From: Ruminococcus sp.
Lineage (GTDB): Bacteria; Bacillota; Clostridia; Oscillospirales; Ruminococcaceae
Direction of reading: 5' to 3'
Length of the DNA: 41,874 nt
Assembly (NCBI GenBank): GCA_014799785.1
Contig: JAAVHI010000062.1
Span: 1 to 41,874, forward strand
The position numbers were made by a program, and so were the translations under genes. Under the pieces are notes generated by a model. The model ran no database searches. It had not been told where the DNA came from and was given only the letters and a program-made list of their open reading frames with translations. This document shows positions 15,425-22,417 of this stretch, in pieces. The first letter of the stretch is position 1; every line of letters begins with the position of its first letter.

Positions 15425-16246
15425 TTACAGTACCTTATACCTCGCCCGCTTCTCCAAAATACCGCCGCTCAGATTATAAACCGCGTCAATAATATAATTC
15501 CGATAGGACGAATTTCCGTCCCTTTCGGAAAGCCTCTCATGTGCGATCTCCCCGCACACTCCCATTACGCACACAGCAGCGGCGGCAGCTTCAAGAACAT
15601 TTTCGGGATTTGCCGTAACATACGCCGCCGTCATTGCGGAAAGCTGACAGCCTGTTCCCGTAACGCAGCTCATCATGGGATGTCCGTTAAAAATACAGTA
15701 AGCCTTTTCACCGTCGGCAACAATATCAATCGCCCCCGTAACGGCAATTACCGCTCCGATTTTAGCGGCAAAGGATTTCACAAAGTCACAAACGCGCTCT
15801 AAATTTTCCTCGTCAACACGGTCGGCAGAATCAGCGTCAACGCCTTTTGTCGTACCGCTTCCCGCGGCAAGAGTTTTTATTTCGGAAATATTTCCGCGAA
15901 TGACCGTGAACTTTACCTCGTCCAGAAGCTTCAAAGCGGTATCCGTTCTCAGCGCGGACGCTCCCGCGCCCACGGGGTCGAGCAGGACGGGGTGTCCAAG
16001 CTCGTTGGCTTTTTTGCCCGCCGCAAGCATCGCGGGAATGGTGCGGCTGTTGAGCGTTCCGATGTTGATGTTCAGACCGCCGCAAATGGACGTGATATCC
16101 TCCACCTCGCCGATATCGTCGGACATGATCGGCGACCCTCCGCAGGCAAGCAGAATATTTGCGCAGTCGTTTACCGTAACGTAATTTGTGATATTATGGA
16201 TCAGGGGACAGCGTTCCCTGACGTTTTCAAGCATTTCCTTAAACAT
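15425..16246 (-). CDS. thiM: Hydroxyethylthiazole kinase ThiM
   Basis: A 273-residue ribokinase-fold salvage enzyme that phosphorylates 4-methyl-5-hydroxyethylthiazole to THZ-P, one of the two ThiE substrates. Motifs: CPLIHNITNYVTVNDCAN at the N-terminus (residues 13-30), GGSPIMSDD in the active-site lid, LDPVGAGAS near residue 90, and VTGTGCQLSAMTAAY with the catalytic Cys. Start ATG 16246 follows a weak GGAGGTCGCG-type site. It is 18 bases after thiW, so uptake and phosphorylation of thiazole are linked. Since no thiG, thiS, thiF or thiH is present, thiazole is probably taken from the environment. Confidence 0.95.
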   Translation of the reverse strand: MFKEMLENVRERCPLIHNITNYVTVNDCANILLACGGSPIMSDDIGEVEDITSICGGLNINIGTLNSRTIPAMLAAGKKANELGHPVLLDPVGAGASALRTDTALKLLDEVKFTVIRGNISEIKTLAAGSGTTKGVDADSADRVDEENLERVCDFVKSFAAKIGAVIAVTGAIDIVADGEKAYCIFNGHPMMSCVTGTGCQLSAMTAAYVTANPENVLEAAAAAVCVMGVCGEIAHERLSERDGNSSYRNYIIDAVYNLSGGILEKRARYKVL

Positions 16247-16264
16247 TTTCGCGACCTCCGTTTA

Positions 16265-16780
16265 CTATTCCGCAAGACGTTTGATAACTCCCGTTTTGCC
16301 TACAGCCGTCAGCAGTATTCCCGACAGGACAGAACCGCCGACTGTTGATATCAAAAACGGAACTATGTAAGCATAAAAAGCGATCTCACCCGCGCTTTGT
16401 CCCATGAGAAATATTGCAACGGGATACGCGCAGAGTCCGCCTAAAATAGCCGTGCCGAAAACCTCGGCTATAAGCGTAAGGGGAAGATTTTTTGTCTTGC
16501 TGTACATTATCCCGCAGAGCAGCGCGCCGAACATACTTCCGGGAAAAGCCATAAGGCTGCCCAGACCGAAAATGTTGCGGATAAGGCTTGCGGTGAAGGC
16601 AACTCCCAAGCCGTACCAAGGTCCTAGAATAACCGCGCAGAGGACGTTCACCATATGCTGCACAGGAGCGCATCTGCTGCCGAAAACGGGAAAGGAAAAC
16701 ATACTTCCAACCACAGCTGCGGCGCACAGAATGCAGGCGATACATAATTTTTTCGTTTGAATTGTTTGCGATGTTTTCAT
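16265..16780 (-). CDS. thiW: Thiazole-specific ECF transporter S component ThiW
   Basis: A 171-residue membrane protein with five to six hydrophobic segments, matching ThiW, the substrate-binding S component of an energy-coupling-factor transporter proposed to import hydroxyethylthiazole. Typical residues include FPVFGSRCAPVQHMVNVLCAV (residues about 30-50) and LGPWYGLGVAF. It needs the shared EcfAAT module, which is not in this window. Start ATG 16780 follows AAAGGAGAA. It is the first gene behind the TPP riboswitch and is followed at 18 bases by thiM. Specificity rests on family and operon context. Confidence 0.92.
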   Translation of the reverse strand: MKTSQTIQTKKLCIACILCAAAVVGSMFSFPVFGSRCAPVQHMVNVLCAVILGPWYGLGVAFTASLIRNIFGLGSLMAFPGSMFGALLCGIMYSKTKNLPLTLIAEVFGTAILGGLCAYPVAIFLMGQSAGEIAFYAYIVPFLISTVGGSVLSGILLTAVGKTGVIKRLAE

Positions 16781-16812
16781 AATAATTCTCCTTTGAAATA
16801 AATTGAGAACGG

Positions 16813-16933
16813 CATAACAGCGTCGCTCCCAAAAATATGCGGAATCATTTCCGCCGCGGAAAAACCGCGTTTGGTCGGTCGAAGCTTAATGGCTTCCTCT
16901 CACGCCGGAACACGGCTTCCCATCGCTGTTATG
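16813..16933 (-). ncRNA. Structured leader element with a TPP-aptamer-like half
   Basis: On the minus strand a perfect 10-bp outer stem (CATAACAGCG with CGCTGTTATG) encloses GGGA, a GCCG/CGGC hairpin, TGAGAGGAAG (16902-16893), a GAAGC/GCTTC hairpin, CTTCGACCG (16884-16876) and ACC. Two GC hairpins (CGCGGTTTTTCCGCG, GCGGAAATGATTCCGC) and GGGA follow. The 5' part matches the TPP riboswitch at 17085-17172; the pyrophosphate-sensing 3' half is replaced. It ends about 16 bases before the thiW ribosome binding site. Its function is unknown. Confidence 0.55.
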
Positions 16934-17034
16934 TCCCGCTTCTGCGGCGGGAATTTCGGTACAAAAGGCGCTCCCCTCCCGTGCCGCCCGAATGATATCG
17001 GGAACCGTTCTTCACTTCCTTTCAAAAGAATAAG

Positions 17035-17067
17035 ACAAAAAACAAAGCTGCCCGATCCGGACAGCTT
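17035..17067 (-). terminator. TPP riboswitch expression-platform terminator
   Basis: On the minus strand AAGCTGTCCG-GAT-CGGGCAGCTT forms a 10-bp stem followed by TGTTTTTTG. It sits 18 bases after the aptamer. ACAG just upstream of the stem can pair with its CTGT, a possible antiterminator. Confidence 0.75.
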
Positions 17068-17084
17068 ACTGTAAAAGGCTTTTT

Positions 17085-17172
17085 CAAGCGTTCCCTACGT
17101 TGGCATTATCCAAATCAGGTACGGTCGAAGGTCACACCTTCCTCTCAGCCTGTAGTACAAGCTCCCGCGCGT
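17085..17172 (-). ncRNA. TPP riboswitch (THI box)
   Basis: The minus strand reads GGGAGC, a P3 stem, GGCTGAGAGGAAGG, a variable hairpin, CGACCGTACCTGATTTGG, ATAATGCCAACG and TAGGGAACG. These are the conserved pyrimidine-sensing and pyrophosphate-sensing parts of the TPP aptamer. With the terminator at 17035-17067 it should switch off thiW-thiM-thiE-thiD-thiC when TPP is plentiful. Confidence 0.95.
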
Positions 17173-17508
17173 TTTATTGTCATATTATAGTATACACCAT
17201 TATTTTCATTTTTGCAATACTTTTTGTAAAATATTGCGTAAATCTATTGTAGGATTACAATAGAAACGTAAAAAAGAGCAGCGGAAAGGCTGAGCCTTTA
17301 CCCTTTCCGTTAGCAACTTTGTCAAAAAGAGTTATAAGCCACACGGAAATAAAAATGTTCTGTATCGTTACCTGCCTAAAGGCCAAACCTGTATTACAGT
17401 TAAGCTGCAAAAAATAAAATGAAATGTGAGAAACAGAGAGAAACAGAGCAATTTGCAGAGATTTAAAGAGATTTAGGGATATATTTTAAAAATTCGGCAA
17501 TTTGACCT
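17171..17508. other. Divergent thi / rplM intergenic region
   Basis: It holds the thi promoter -10 (TATAAT, minus strand, 17189-17184), a palindrome at 17243-17264, an AAAGGCTGAGCCTTT hairpin (17284-17298) and purine-rich direct repeats (GAGAAACA twice near 17427-17445). No gene is supported. Confidence 0.5.
17243..17264. promoter_or_regulatory. Palindromic operator-like site
   Basis: TCTATTGTA and TACAATAGA are perfect 9-base arms around GGAT. The half-site TACAATAGAA also occurs in the second palindrome of the lipoprotein promoter (9298-9307), so the same regulator may bind both places. Confidence 0.45.
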
Positions 17509-17537
17509 TTGACTTTGGCTTTTTCTTCATGTATAAT
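17509..17537 (+). promoter_or_regulatory. Promoter of rplM-rpsI
   Basis: TTGACT (17509-17514), a 17-base spacer and TATAAT (17532-17537). The leader of about 120 bases contains a CGGGC (17556-17560)/GCCCG (17591-17595) stem and could be an L13-type autoregulatory leader; this is unproven. Confidence 0.65.
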
Positions 17538-17663
17538 TGACAATGTCGCGTCGGACGGGCGTTTATGCCGTGCCTAACTGCCTGCATTATGCCCGAACCG
17601 GTTTTCCCGTATCAGCGTTATTGCGTCTGCGCGGGAGGAAATATTATCAAAAGGAGAATGATT

Positions 17664-18092
17664 ATGTCAACTTATATGCCTAAGGCAAACGAAATCAGCC
17701 GCAAATGGTATGTGCTTGACGCTGCGGATAAGTCTCTCGGACGCGTTGCCGCCCAAGCTGCTTCCATACTCCGCGGTAAAAACAAGCCCACTTTCGCTCC
17801 CCATGCGGACTGCGGCGACCATGTTATCATCATCAACTGCGCAAAGGCTAAGCTTACCGGCAAGAAGCTTGAAAAGAAAACCTACAAGTGGCACACAGGC
17901 TGGATCGGCGGTCTCAAGGAGATCAAGTACAGCGATATGATGAAGAATCAGCCCGAGAGAGCAATGATGATCGCAGTAAACGGTATGCTTCCCAACAACA
18001 CGCTGGGAAGAGCTGCTCTGAAGCGTCTGAGAACCTACGCGGGCGCGGAGCACGGTCATGAAGCTCAGAAACCCGAGAATTACGAGATATAA
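17664..18092 (+). CDS. rplM: 50S ribosomal protein L13
   Basis: A large-subunit ribosomal protein that binds 23S rRNA early in assembly. The 142 residues match the family length. Motifs: RKWYVLDAADKSLGRVAAQAA near the start, LRGKNKPTFAPH, GDHVIIINC, KTYKWHTGWIGGLKE and GMLPNNTLGR, all typical. The start ATG 17664 follows AAAAGGAGAA; the frame is open for 33 more codons but those are leader, not protein. It is 13 bases before rpsI, the usual L13-S9 pair. Confidence 0.98.
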   Translation: MSTYMPKANEISRKWYVLDAADKSLGRVAAQAASILRGKNKPTFAPHADCGDHVIIINCAKAKLTGKKLEKKTYKWHTGWIGGLKEIKYSDMMKNQPERAMMIAVNGMLPNNTLGRAALKRLRTYAGAEHGHEAQKPENYEI

Positions 18093-18105
18093 GGAGGCGG
18101 AGTAA

Positions 18106-18507
18106 ATGTACGAATCTAAACAGCCTTATTTTTACGGAACAGGCAGAAGAAAAAGCTCCGTTGCAAGAGTAAGAGTTTACGCGGGCAGCGGTAATATCAC
18201 GATCAACGGCAGAAACATCGACGATTATTTCGGTCTTGAGACCCTCAAGCTGATCGTTAAGCAGCCCCTTATCCTTACAGAAAATTCCGACAAGTACGAC
18301 ATTGTCTGCACAGTTGCGGGCGGCGGCGTTACAGGTCAGGCGGGCGCTATCCGTCACGGTCTGTCCAGAGCTCTGCTTCAGGTAAACGAGGAGCTTCGTC
18401 CCGTTCTGAAGAAAGCGGGCTTCCTCACTCGTGACCCCAGAATGAAGGAAAGAAAGAAGTACGGCCTCAAAGCTGCGAGACGTGCTCCTCAGTTCTCAAA
18501 GAGATAA
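18106..18507 (+). CDS. rpsI: 30S ribosomal protein S9
   Basis: A small-subunit protein whose C-terminal tail reaches the P-site tRNA. The 133 residues show [15 protein letters not shown] at residues 10-24, [19 protein letters not shown] in the middle and the conserved basic end [12 protein letters not shown], with the invariant terminal Lys-Arg. Start ATG 18106 follows AAGGAGG. It is co-transcribed with rplM; a terminator follows at 18531-18566. Confidence 0.98.
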   Translation: MYESKQPYFYGTGRRKSSVARVRVYAGSGNITINGRNIDDYFGLETLKLIVKQPLILTENSDKYDIVCTVAGGGVTGQAGAIRHGLSRALLQVNEELRPVLKKAGFLTRDPRMKERKKYGLKAARRAPQFSKR

Positions 18508-18530
18508 TTTCATTTTCATATCAAATTATA

Positions 18531-18566
18531 AAGCGTTCACCATGTTTGCTGATTTGGTGAACGCTT
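18531..18566 (+). terminator. Terminator of rplM-rpsI
   Basis: AAGCGTTCACC and GGTGAACGCTT form an 11-bp stem; the T-run is at 18565-18570. Confidence 0.85.
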
Positions 18567-18665
18567 TTTTAAAAAGCCGTAAAATGCTGATTCCGATATC
18601 CGCTTCTTTGTTTTCGATATTGATCATATTGAATAACGTGCTTAATAATATTACATATTCAAAAA

Positions 18666-18706
18666 AAAATCCTGTTTTGTATTTTCCCAATACAAAACAG
18701 GATTTT
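18666..18706. terminator. Terminator of the aldo/keto reductase gene
   Basis: A long near-perfect stem, AATCCTGTTTTGTATT with AATACAAAACAGGATT, flanked by A and T runs, directly past the stop at 18713 on the minus strand. Confidence 0.8.
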
Positions 18707-18712
18707 TATGTA

Positions 18713-19831
18713 TCAGTTTTCAAACATTTCCGCACATTTTTTCAAATGCTCCGTAATTTTTATATGCTGCGGACAAGCCTGCTCACACTGCTTGCAGACT
18801 ATGCAGTCGGACGCTTTTCCCGCGCCCTCGGCAGCCTTTTTGTAATCGGACATTGCCTCGTCCATCTGGCCGTTGCCTATATGCTTGTTTGCCGCAGAAA
18901 ATATTTCGGGGATAGGAATTTCTTTCGGACATCCCTTTGTGCAGTAATGACAGGCCGTGCAGGGAATAGCCGATGAATTTCCCATTATCCTCTGAGCCTG
19001 CCGGATTATTTTTTGCTCCTCCTCGTTAAGCGGCTTGAAATCTTTCATATAGGACAGATTATCCTCCATCTGCGCAAGGTTCGACATACCGGAAAGCACC
19101 GTTATAATGCCGTCAAGAGAAGCCGCAAAACGAATTGCCCACGACGCATAGGACATATTCGGATCGTAATCGTCAAACAGTTTTTTCACCGCCGCGGGAG
19201 GGTTAGCCAAGGCGCCGCCCTTGACGGGTTCCATTACCACAATGGATTTCCCGTGTTTGCGTGCGATCTCGTAATTATCTCTTGAAGCAACTTTGCGATT
19301 TTCCCAGTCCGCGTAGTTTATCTGAAGCTGTATAAAATCCACCTCGGGGTGAGTGTTCAGGAGGTTCTCCAACAGCTTCGGACTTCCGTGAAAAGAAAAT
19401 CCGAAATGCTTTATAAGTCCCTTTTCTTTCTGCTCCCTGACAAAATCCCAGATATGAAATTTATCGTATTTGGTGTAATTGTTGTCCATAAGAGCGTGCA
19501 GGAGGTAGTAGTCGAAGTACCCCGCACCCGTCCGTTCAAGGCTTGTATAGAACTGATTTTTCGCCGCCTTTTCGTTTGGAGCCAGCAGAAAAGCATTCAG
19601 CTTTGTTGCAATGGTATAGCTTTCCCTCGGGTAACGCTCCACAAGAGCTTTTTTCGCCGCTTCCTCCGAGCCTATGTAAACATACGCCGTGTCAAAATAG
19701 GTAAAGCCTGCGTCCATGAATTTGTCCACCATAAGCTTTGTCTGCTCAATGTCCGTGCCGATTACCTTTTTGGGCAGACGCATGAGTCCGAAGCCCAGCT
19801 TTGGGATATCCTTGCCGAAATAGTCTGACAT
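18713..19831 (-). CDS. Aldo/keto reductase with C-terminal 2[4Fe-4S] ferredoxin domain
   Basis: A 372-residue predicted oxidoreductase. The (beta/alpha)8 barrel has the usual catalytic set: Asp47, Tyr52, Lys77 and His112. The C-terminal domain (about 285-372) carries two [4Fe-4S] cysteine clusters: Cys291, 294, 297, 301 and Cys343, 346, 349, 353. This barrel-ferredoxin fusion is common in anaerobic Firmicutes and suggests electron exchange with ferredoxin or with a small thiol/iron-sulfur partner rather than plain NADPH aldehyde reduction. The substrate is not known. Start ATG 19831 follows AAAGAGGTG. It lies 64 bases downstream of the DUF5131-like gene on the same strand. Confidence 0.9.
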   Translation of the reverse strand: MSDYFGKDIPKLGFGLMRLPKKVIGTDIEQTKLMVDKFMDAGFTYFDTAYVYIGSEEAAKKALVERYPRESYTIATKLNAFLLAPNEKAAKNQFYTSLERTGAGYFDYYLLHALMDNNYTKYDKFHIWDFVREQKEKGLIKHFGFSFHGSPKLLENLLNTHPEVDFIQLQINYADWENRKVASRDNYEIARKHGKSIVVMEPVKGGALANPPAAVKKLFDDYDPNMSYASWAIRFAASLDGIITVLSGMSNLAQMEDNLSYMKDFKPLNEEEQKIIRQAQRIMGNSSAIPCTACHYCTKGCPKEIPIPEIFSAANKHIGNGQMDEAMSDYKKAAEGAGKASDCIVCKQCEQACPQHIKITEHLKKCAEMFEN

Positions 19832-19895
19832 ACCCGCACCTCTTTCTTTTTACTTTCTGAATTTATTTTAATATATTTGCAATATATTAAAAAGT

Positions 19896-20765
19896 TTACA
19901 AGCATTTGCCGCATTTGCTGCATCCGTTGCAGGTCAGCTGCATTCCGCAGCTTTGGCACCGCTCACCGAAGTATGGCCTATACGCGTCATTTGAGATGGG
20001 GTATCCCCATTCATCGGTAAGCTTATACTCTATCGGCCTGCCCCGAAAGCTCAATCCCGATTTATACGCCTGCTCACTGCGGACAACACCGCTTTCGATT
20101 TTGTACAGTCTGCCGTCCTTTACGAATCTGCGTCCCGTACTGCAAAAAACAAAGGTAACGTTATATGCCGCGCATTCGTCATGCAGGGATTTCACCCATT
20201 CATAATGACACGGACGTGCGCCGTCATAATTCTCACCGTCGCAAAGCACCTGTTCGATCTGTCCGCCGGGAAGATACTTTGCTATAGATACCGCACCGAT
20301 AAACGGCGCGCACATTATTCCCTTATGCTTAAACGGAAGTTCAAGCAGTATCGGAATGCGTTCGTCCGCACGCCGCTGATTTTCGCAGGTGACGTTGAAC
20401 ATCACGTTCTCCCAGCCGCCACCCCAGTCCCGCGGCAAATGCTCCGCGACCCGCTGGGGACGCTTTGTAAGCAGAAAGAATTTCACATCGGGACGCTGCC
20501 TGATAATTTCCCATGCTTCGTCCCGCCAAGGGTCGGCTTCCTCCAGAAAGAAATCGGACGTCATGCAGACCCGCAGCGTTTCACCGCTTTTTACCTTGTA
20601 CCGACCGCTGCGGTCTTTTGAAAGCGGATAACGAAAGCCCGCTTTTGTCCTGTAAATATCTCCGCCGTCCTTGTCCCGCAGGGAGTCAAGATAATACATA
20701 TAACAGTGTTGGCAGCCCTCGCTGCACTTTTTGCAGCCATGCCACGGATTCCATATATCGTGCAG
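19896..20765 (-). CDS. DUF5131 (phage Gp37/Gp68-like) protein with radical-SAM cysteine motif, probable CTG start
   Basis: A 289-residue protein resembling the DUF5131 or phage Gp37/Gp68 family. The first ATG in frame (20699) cuts off the conserved N-terminus. Upstream in the same frame lies IWNPWHGCKKCSEGC then QHCY, with C14-x3-C18-x2-C21, the radical SAM cluster spacing. An in-frame TGA at 20772-20774 bounds the frame, so the only plausible start is CTG at 20765, six bases after GAGGTGA (MHDIWNPW). The middle has KFFLLTKRPQR and FNVTCENQRRADERIPIL, family-like; the C-terminus is a cysteine-rich tail (CQSC, CNGCSKCGKC) that may bind a metal. The biochemical role is unknown. It lies just downstream of the exonuclease gene. 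Confidence 0.75.
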   Translation of the reverse strand: MHDIWNPWHGCKKCSEGCQHCYMYYLDSLRDKDGGDIYRTKAGFRYPLSKDRSGRYKVKSGETLRVCMTSDFFLEEADPWRDEAWEIIRQRPDVKFFLLTKRPQRVAEHLPRDWGGGWENVMFNVTCENQRRADERIPILLELPFKHKGIMCAPFIGAVSIAKYLPGGQIEQVLCDGENYDGARPCHYEWVKSLHDECAAYNVTFVFCSTGRRFVKDGRLYKIESGVVRSEQAYKSGLSFRGRPIEYKLTDEWGYPISNDAYRPYFGERCQSCGMQLTCNGCSKCGKCL

Positions 20766-20808
20766 AGAAGGTCACCTCGCTTTCGGATAAATTCCGATCT
20801 TCACTCAT
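20686..20808 (-). other. Short coupled open frame overlapping the DUF5131 start
   Basis: ATG at 20808 overlaps the exonuclease stop as ATGA and opens a 40-codon frame (MSEDRNLSESEV...) that covers the DUF5131 ribosome binding site in another frame. It may be a coupling leader that delivers ribosomes to the CTG start, or chance. Its later codons only shadow the DUF5131 frame. Confidence 0.3.
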
Positions 20809-21338
20809 ACTAATGAATAGGTTCTGATATATTGCCCTGCGTTTGCTCCTGCATCTATGTACCGCAGCAGTATCTCTGCGCACGCATGACTGTCGCTTGC
20901 GGCATGATGGTGGTCGAGAGAGATACCGTAATAGTCACACAGCACATTAAGCTTGTGGCTCATTCCCGGCAGAACACGCCTGCCCATCTGAACCGTGCAA
21001 AGATACCGTGCGCTTTGCTTCCAGAAAACGCCGTAGTCATTAAGACATTTTTTCAGAACTCCCATATCAAACACCGCGTTGTGAGCTACTAAAATGCCGC
21101 TTGACATCAGCGGCTCTATTTCAGTCCACAGCTCGGGAAAGGTCGGGGCGTCCCTGACAGTATCCTCGTTTATTCCCGTCAGCCTAATGTTAAAATAGTC
21201 AAAGTGAGTTTCGGGATTTACAAGAGAATAAAAATCCTCCGTGATCACTCCGTCCTCTATGACCGTTATACCAATGGCGCTCATGCGGCCGTTTATTCGA
21301 TTCGGCGTTTCAACGTCAAATGCAACAAATCTTGACAT
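20805..21338 (-). CDS. DnaQ-like 3'-5' exonuclease (DEDDh)
   Basis: A 177-residue single-domain exonuclease of the DnaQ superfamily. All three Exo motifs are present: Exo I FDVETP (Asp8, Glu10), Exo II AHNAVFDMGVL (Asp91) and Exo III HHAASDSHACAE (His144, Asp149), the DEDDh set. It lacks extra domains, as in stand-alone proofreading or RNase T-like exonucleases. Start ATG 21338 follows AAGGAGG. The stop overlaps an ATG in ATGA. It sits between an esterase gene and the DUF5131-like gene on the same strand, so all may share a transcript. Whether DNA or RNA is the substrate cannot be told. Confidence 0.9.
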   Translation of the reverse strand: MSRFVAFDVETPNRINGRMSAIGITVIEDGVITEDFYSLVNPETHFDYFNIRLTGINEDTVRDAPTFPELWTEIEPLMSSGILVAHNAVFDMGVLKKCLNDYGVFWKQSARYLCTVQMGRRVLPGMSHKLNVLCDYYGISLDHHHAASDSHACAEILLRYIDAGANAGQYIRTYSLV

Positions 21339-21392
21339 TGCCGAGCCTCCTTGCTTCTCTTAATTTTCATTTTTGCCGGTTTATCGAAGCTT

Positions 21393-22067
21393 TCAGAGAA
21401 TTGCCGTTATTCCCTTTGCACTGCGCAAAGCCGCATTCTTGAAATGGTTGCCGGGATTAAGCTCCCACGTCACATTCAGTCCGAGCTTTTTATATTGACC
21501 GACGATCTCTTCCGTGTTATCCTGTACTGTTTTCAGCAGCGGGTGCTTTGTTTTTGCTTCCGCGTCTCCCAAGGAAAGATATACCTTGTCGGGAATTTTT
21601 TTCATGAAATGGCTGAAAACATAATCCTTAAAATCGGGAAACCACAGCGAGCCCGACACGCTTGCCGCGCGATCGAATACATCACAGCTATAGCAGGCAT
21701 ACAAAGCGAAAAGACCTCCCAGCGAATATCCCGCAATACCGATATGGGACGGTACTCCGCTCACAAGCTCTTTTGCTTTCGGCAGAATATCCGAAATGAG
21801 CAGTTTAAGGTAATCGTCCGCTCCTCCAGTGCAGGGCTCATCATCTGGGGAAAGCGCGGGACAGCGCCAAGGCGTCATGTCATGATTCCAATTCAGATTC
21901 CCGACACATAACAGGTTAAGATCGGGACACCCTGTTTCCTCAAGAGCTTTCACAACAGAGCTGCCGTCTCCCGAATAATTGTTTAGTATGACAAGAGGAC
22001 GGTTTTCCTTATCCGCCATATAAAGGGTGGCTTCTCTTCCGTCGGCAGTGTACTTTTTTATATCCAT
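21393..22067 (-). CDS. Alpha/beta-hydrolase esterase (esterase D / COG2819-like)
   Basis: A 224-residue cytoplasmic alpha/beta hydrolase. The nucleophile elbow is GYSLGG (Ser115). The likely catalytic Asp is in SLGDAEAKTKH (Asp168) and the His is in NPGNHFKNA (His208). The pattern matches small predicted hydrolases related to enterobactin esterase and feruloyl/acetyl esterases, usually about 250-300 residues, so this one is on the short side. There is no signal peptide, so any substrate would be intracellular. It has its own promoter (22108-22136) and GGAGA before ATG 22067. Confidence 0.8.
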   Translation of the reverse strand: MDIKKYTADGREATLYMADKENRPLVILNNYSGDGSSVVKALEETGCPDLNLLCVGNLNWNHDMTPWRCPALSPDDEPCTGGADDYLKLLISDILPKAKELVSGVPSHIGIAGYSLGGLFALYACYSCDVFDRAASVSGSLWFPDFKDYVFSHFMKKIPDKVYLSLGDAEAKTKHPLLKTVQDNTEEIVGQYKKLGLNVTWELNPGNHFKNAALRSAKGITAIL

Positions 22068-22107
22068 GTGCGCGTTCTCCGTTCAGTCTGAAAATATACT
22101 CGTAATA

Positions 22108-22136
22108 AGCATAGTCCGTTTTCAGATTTTTGTCAA
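22108..22136 (-). promoter_or_regulatory. Esterase operon promoter
   Basis: Minus strand TTGACA (22136-22131), a 17-base spacer and TATGCT (22113-22108). Eight-base inverted repeats (TCTGAAAA/TTTTCAGA) flank the -10. Confidence 0.65.
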
Positions 22137-22336
22137 TAAGCCCCGCTCAAAATTTACATAAAATCAGTACATCATTCACATGATGGGCTGTATCATCACG
22201 CGCTTGATCTTTGTTCAATGCCAACAAAACTTATCAACAATGATGCGGTATTTGGTTAAAATAAACATAAAACAGCCCGACGGAATGTTTAAATATACAA
22301 AAAATATATTTTTTGATAGATTTTGACAGAAAACTC

Positions 22337-22409
22337 TTGCAATTTTAAAAGGACTGTGATACAATAACATCAAGATAAATCAAAATATTCCAAAATATTT
22401 CAAAGTGAG
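22337..22409 (+). promoter_or_regulatory. fru operon promoter with four tandem decamers
   Basis: TTGCAA (22337-22342), a 17-base spacer and TACAAT (22360-22365) with TGA before it (extended -10). From 22370 four 10-base units follow head to tail: TCAAGATAAA, TCAAAATATT, CCAAAATATT, TCAAAGTGAG. They cover the transcription start, one per helical turn, and are the likely FruR operator. Confidence 0.7.
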
Positions 22410-22417
22410 GCGATAAA

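Larger units (their letters stand above)
22068..22417. other. Divergent esterase / fruR intergenic region
   Basis: It holds both promoters. Between them there is AT-rich sequence with no repeat of families A-C and no gene. Confidence 0.5.

Noticed and set aside
17300..17420. A possible decayed coding stretch (about 40 codons) upstream of rplM
   Set aside because: It has no start codon or ribosome binding site, and I could match it to no family.
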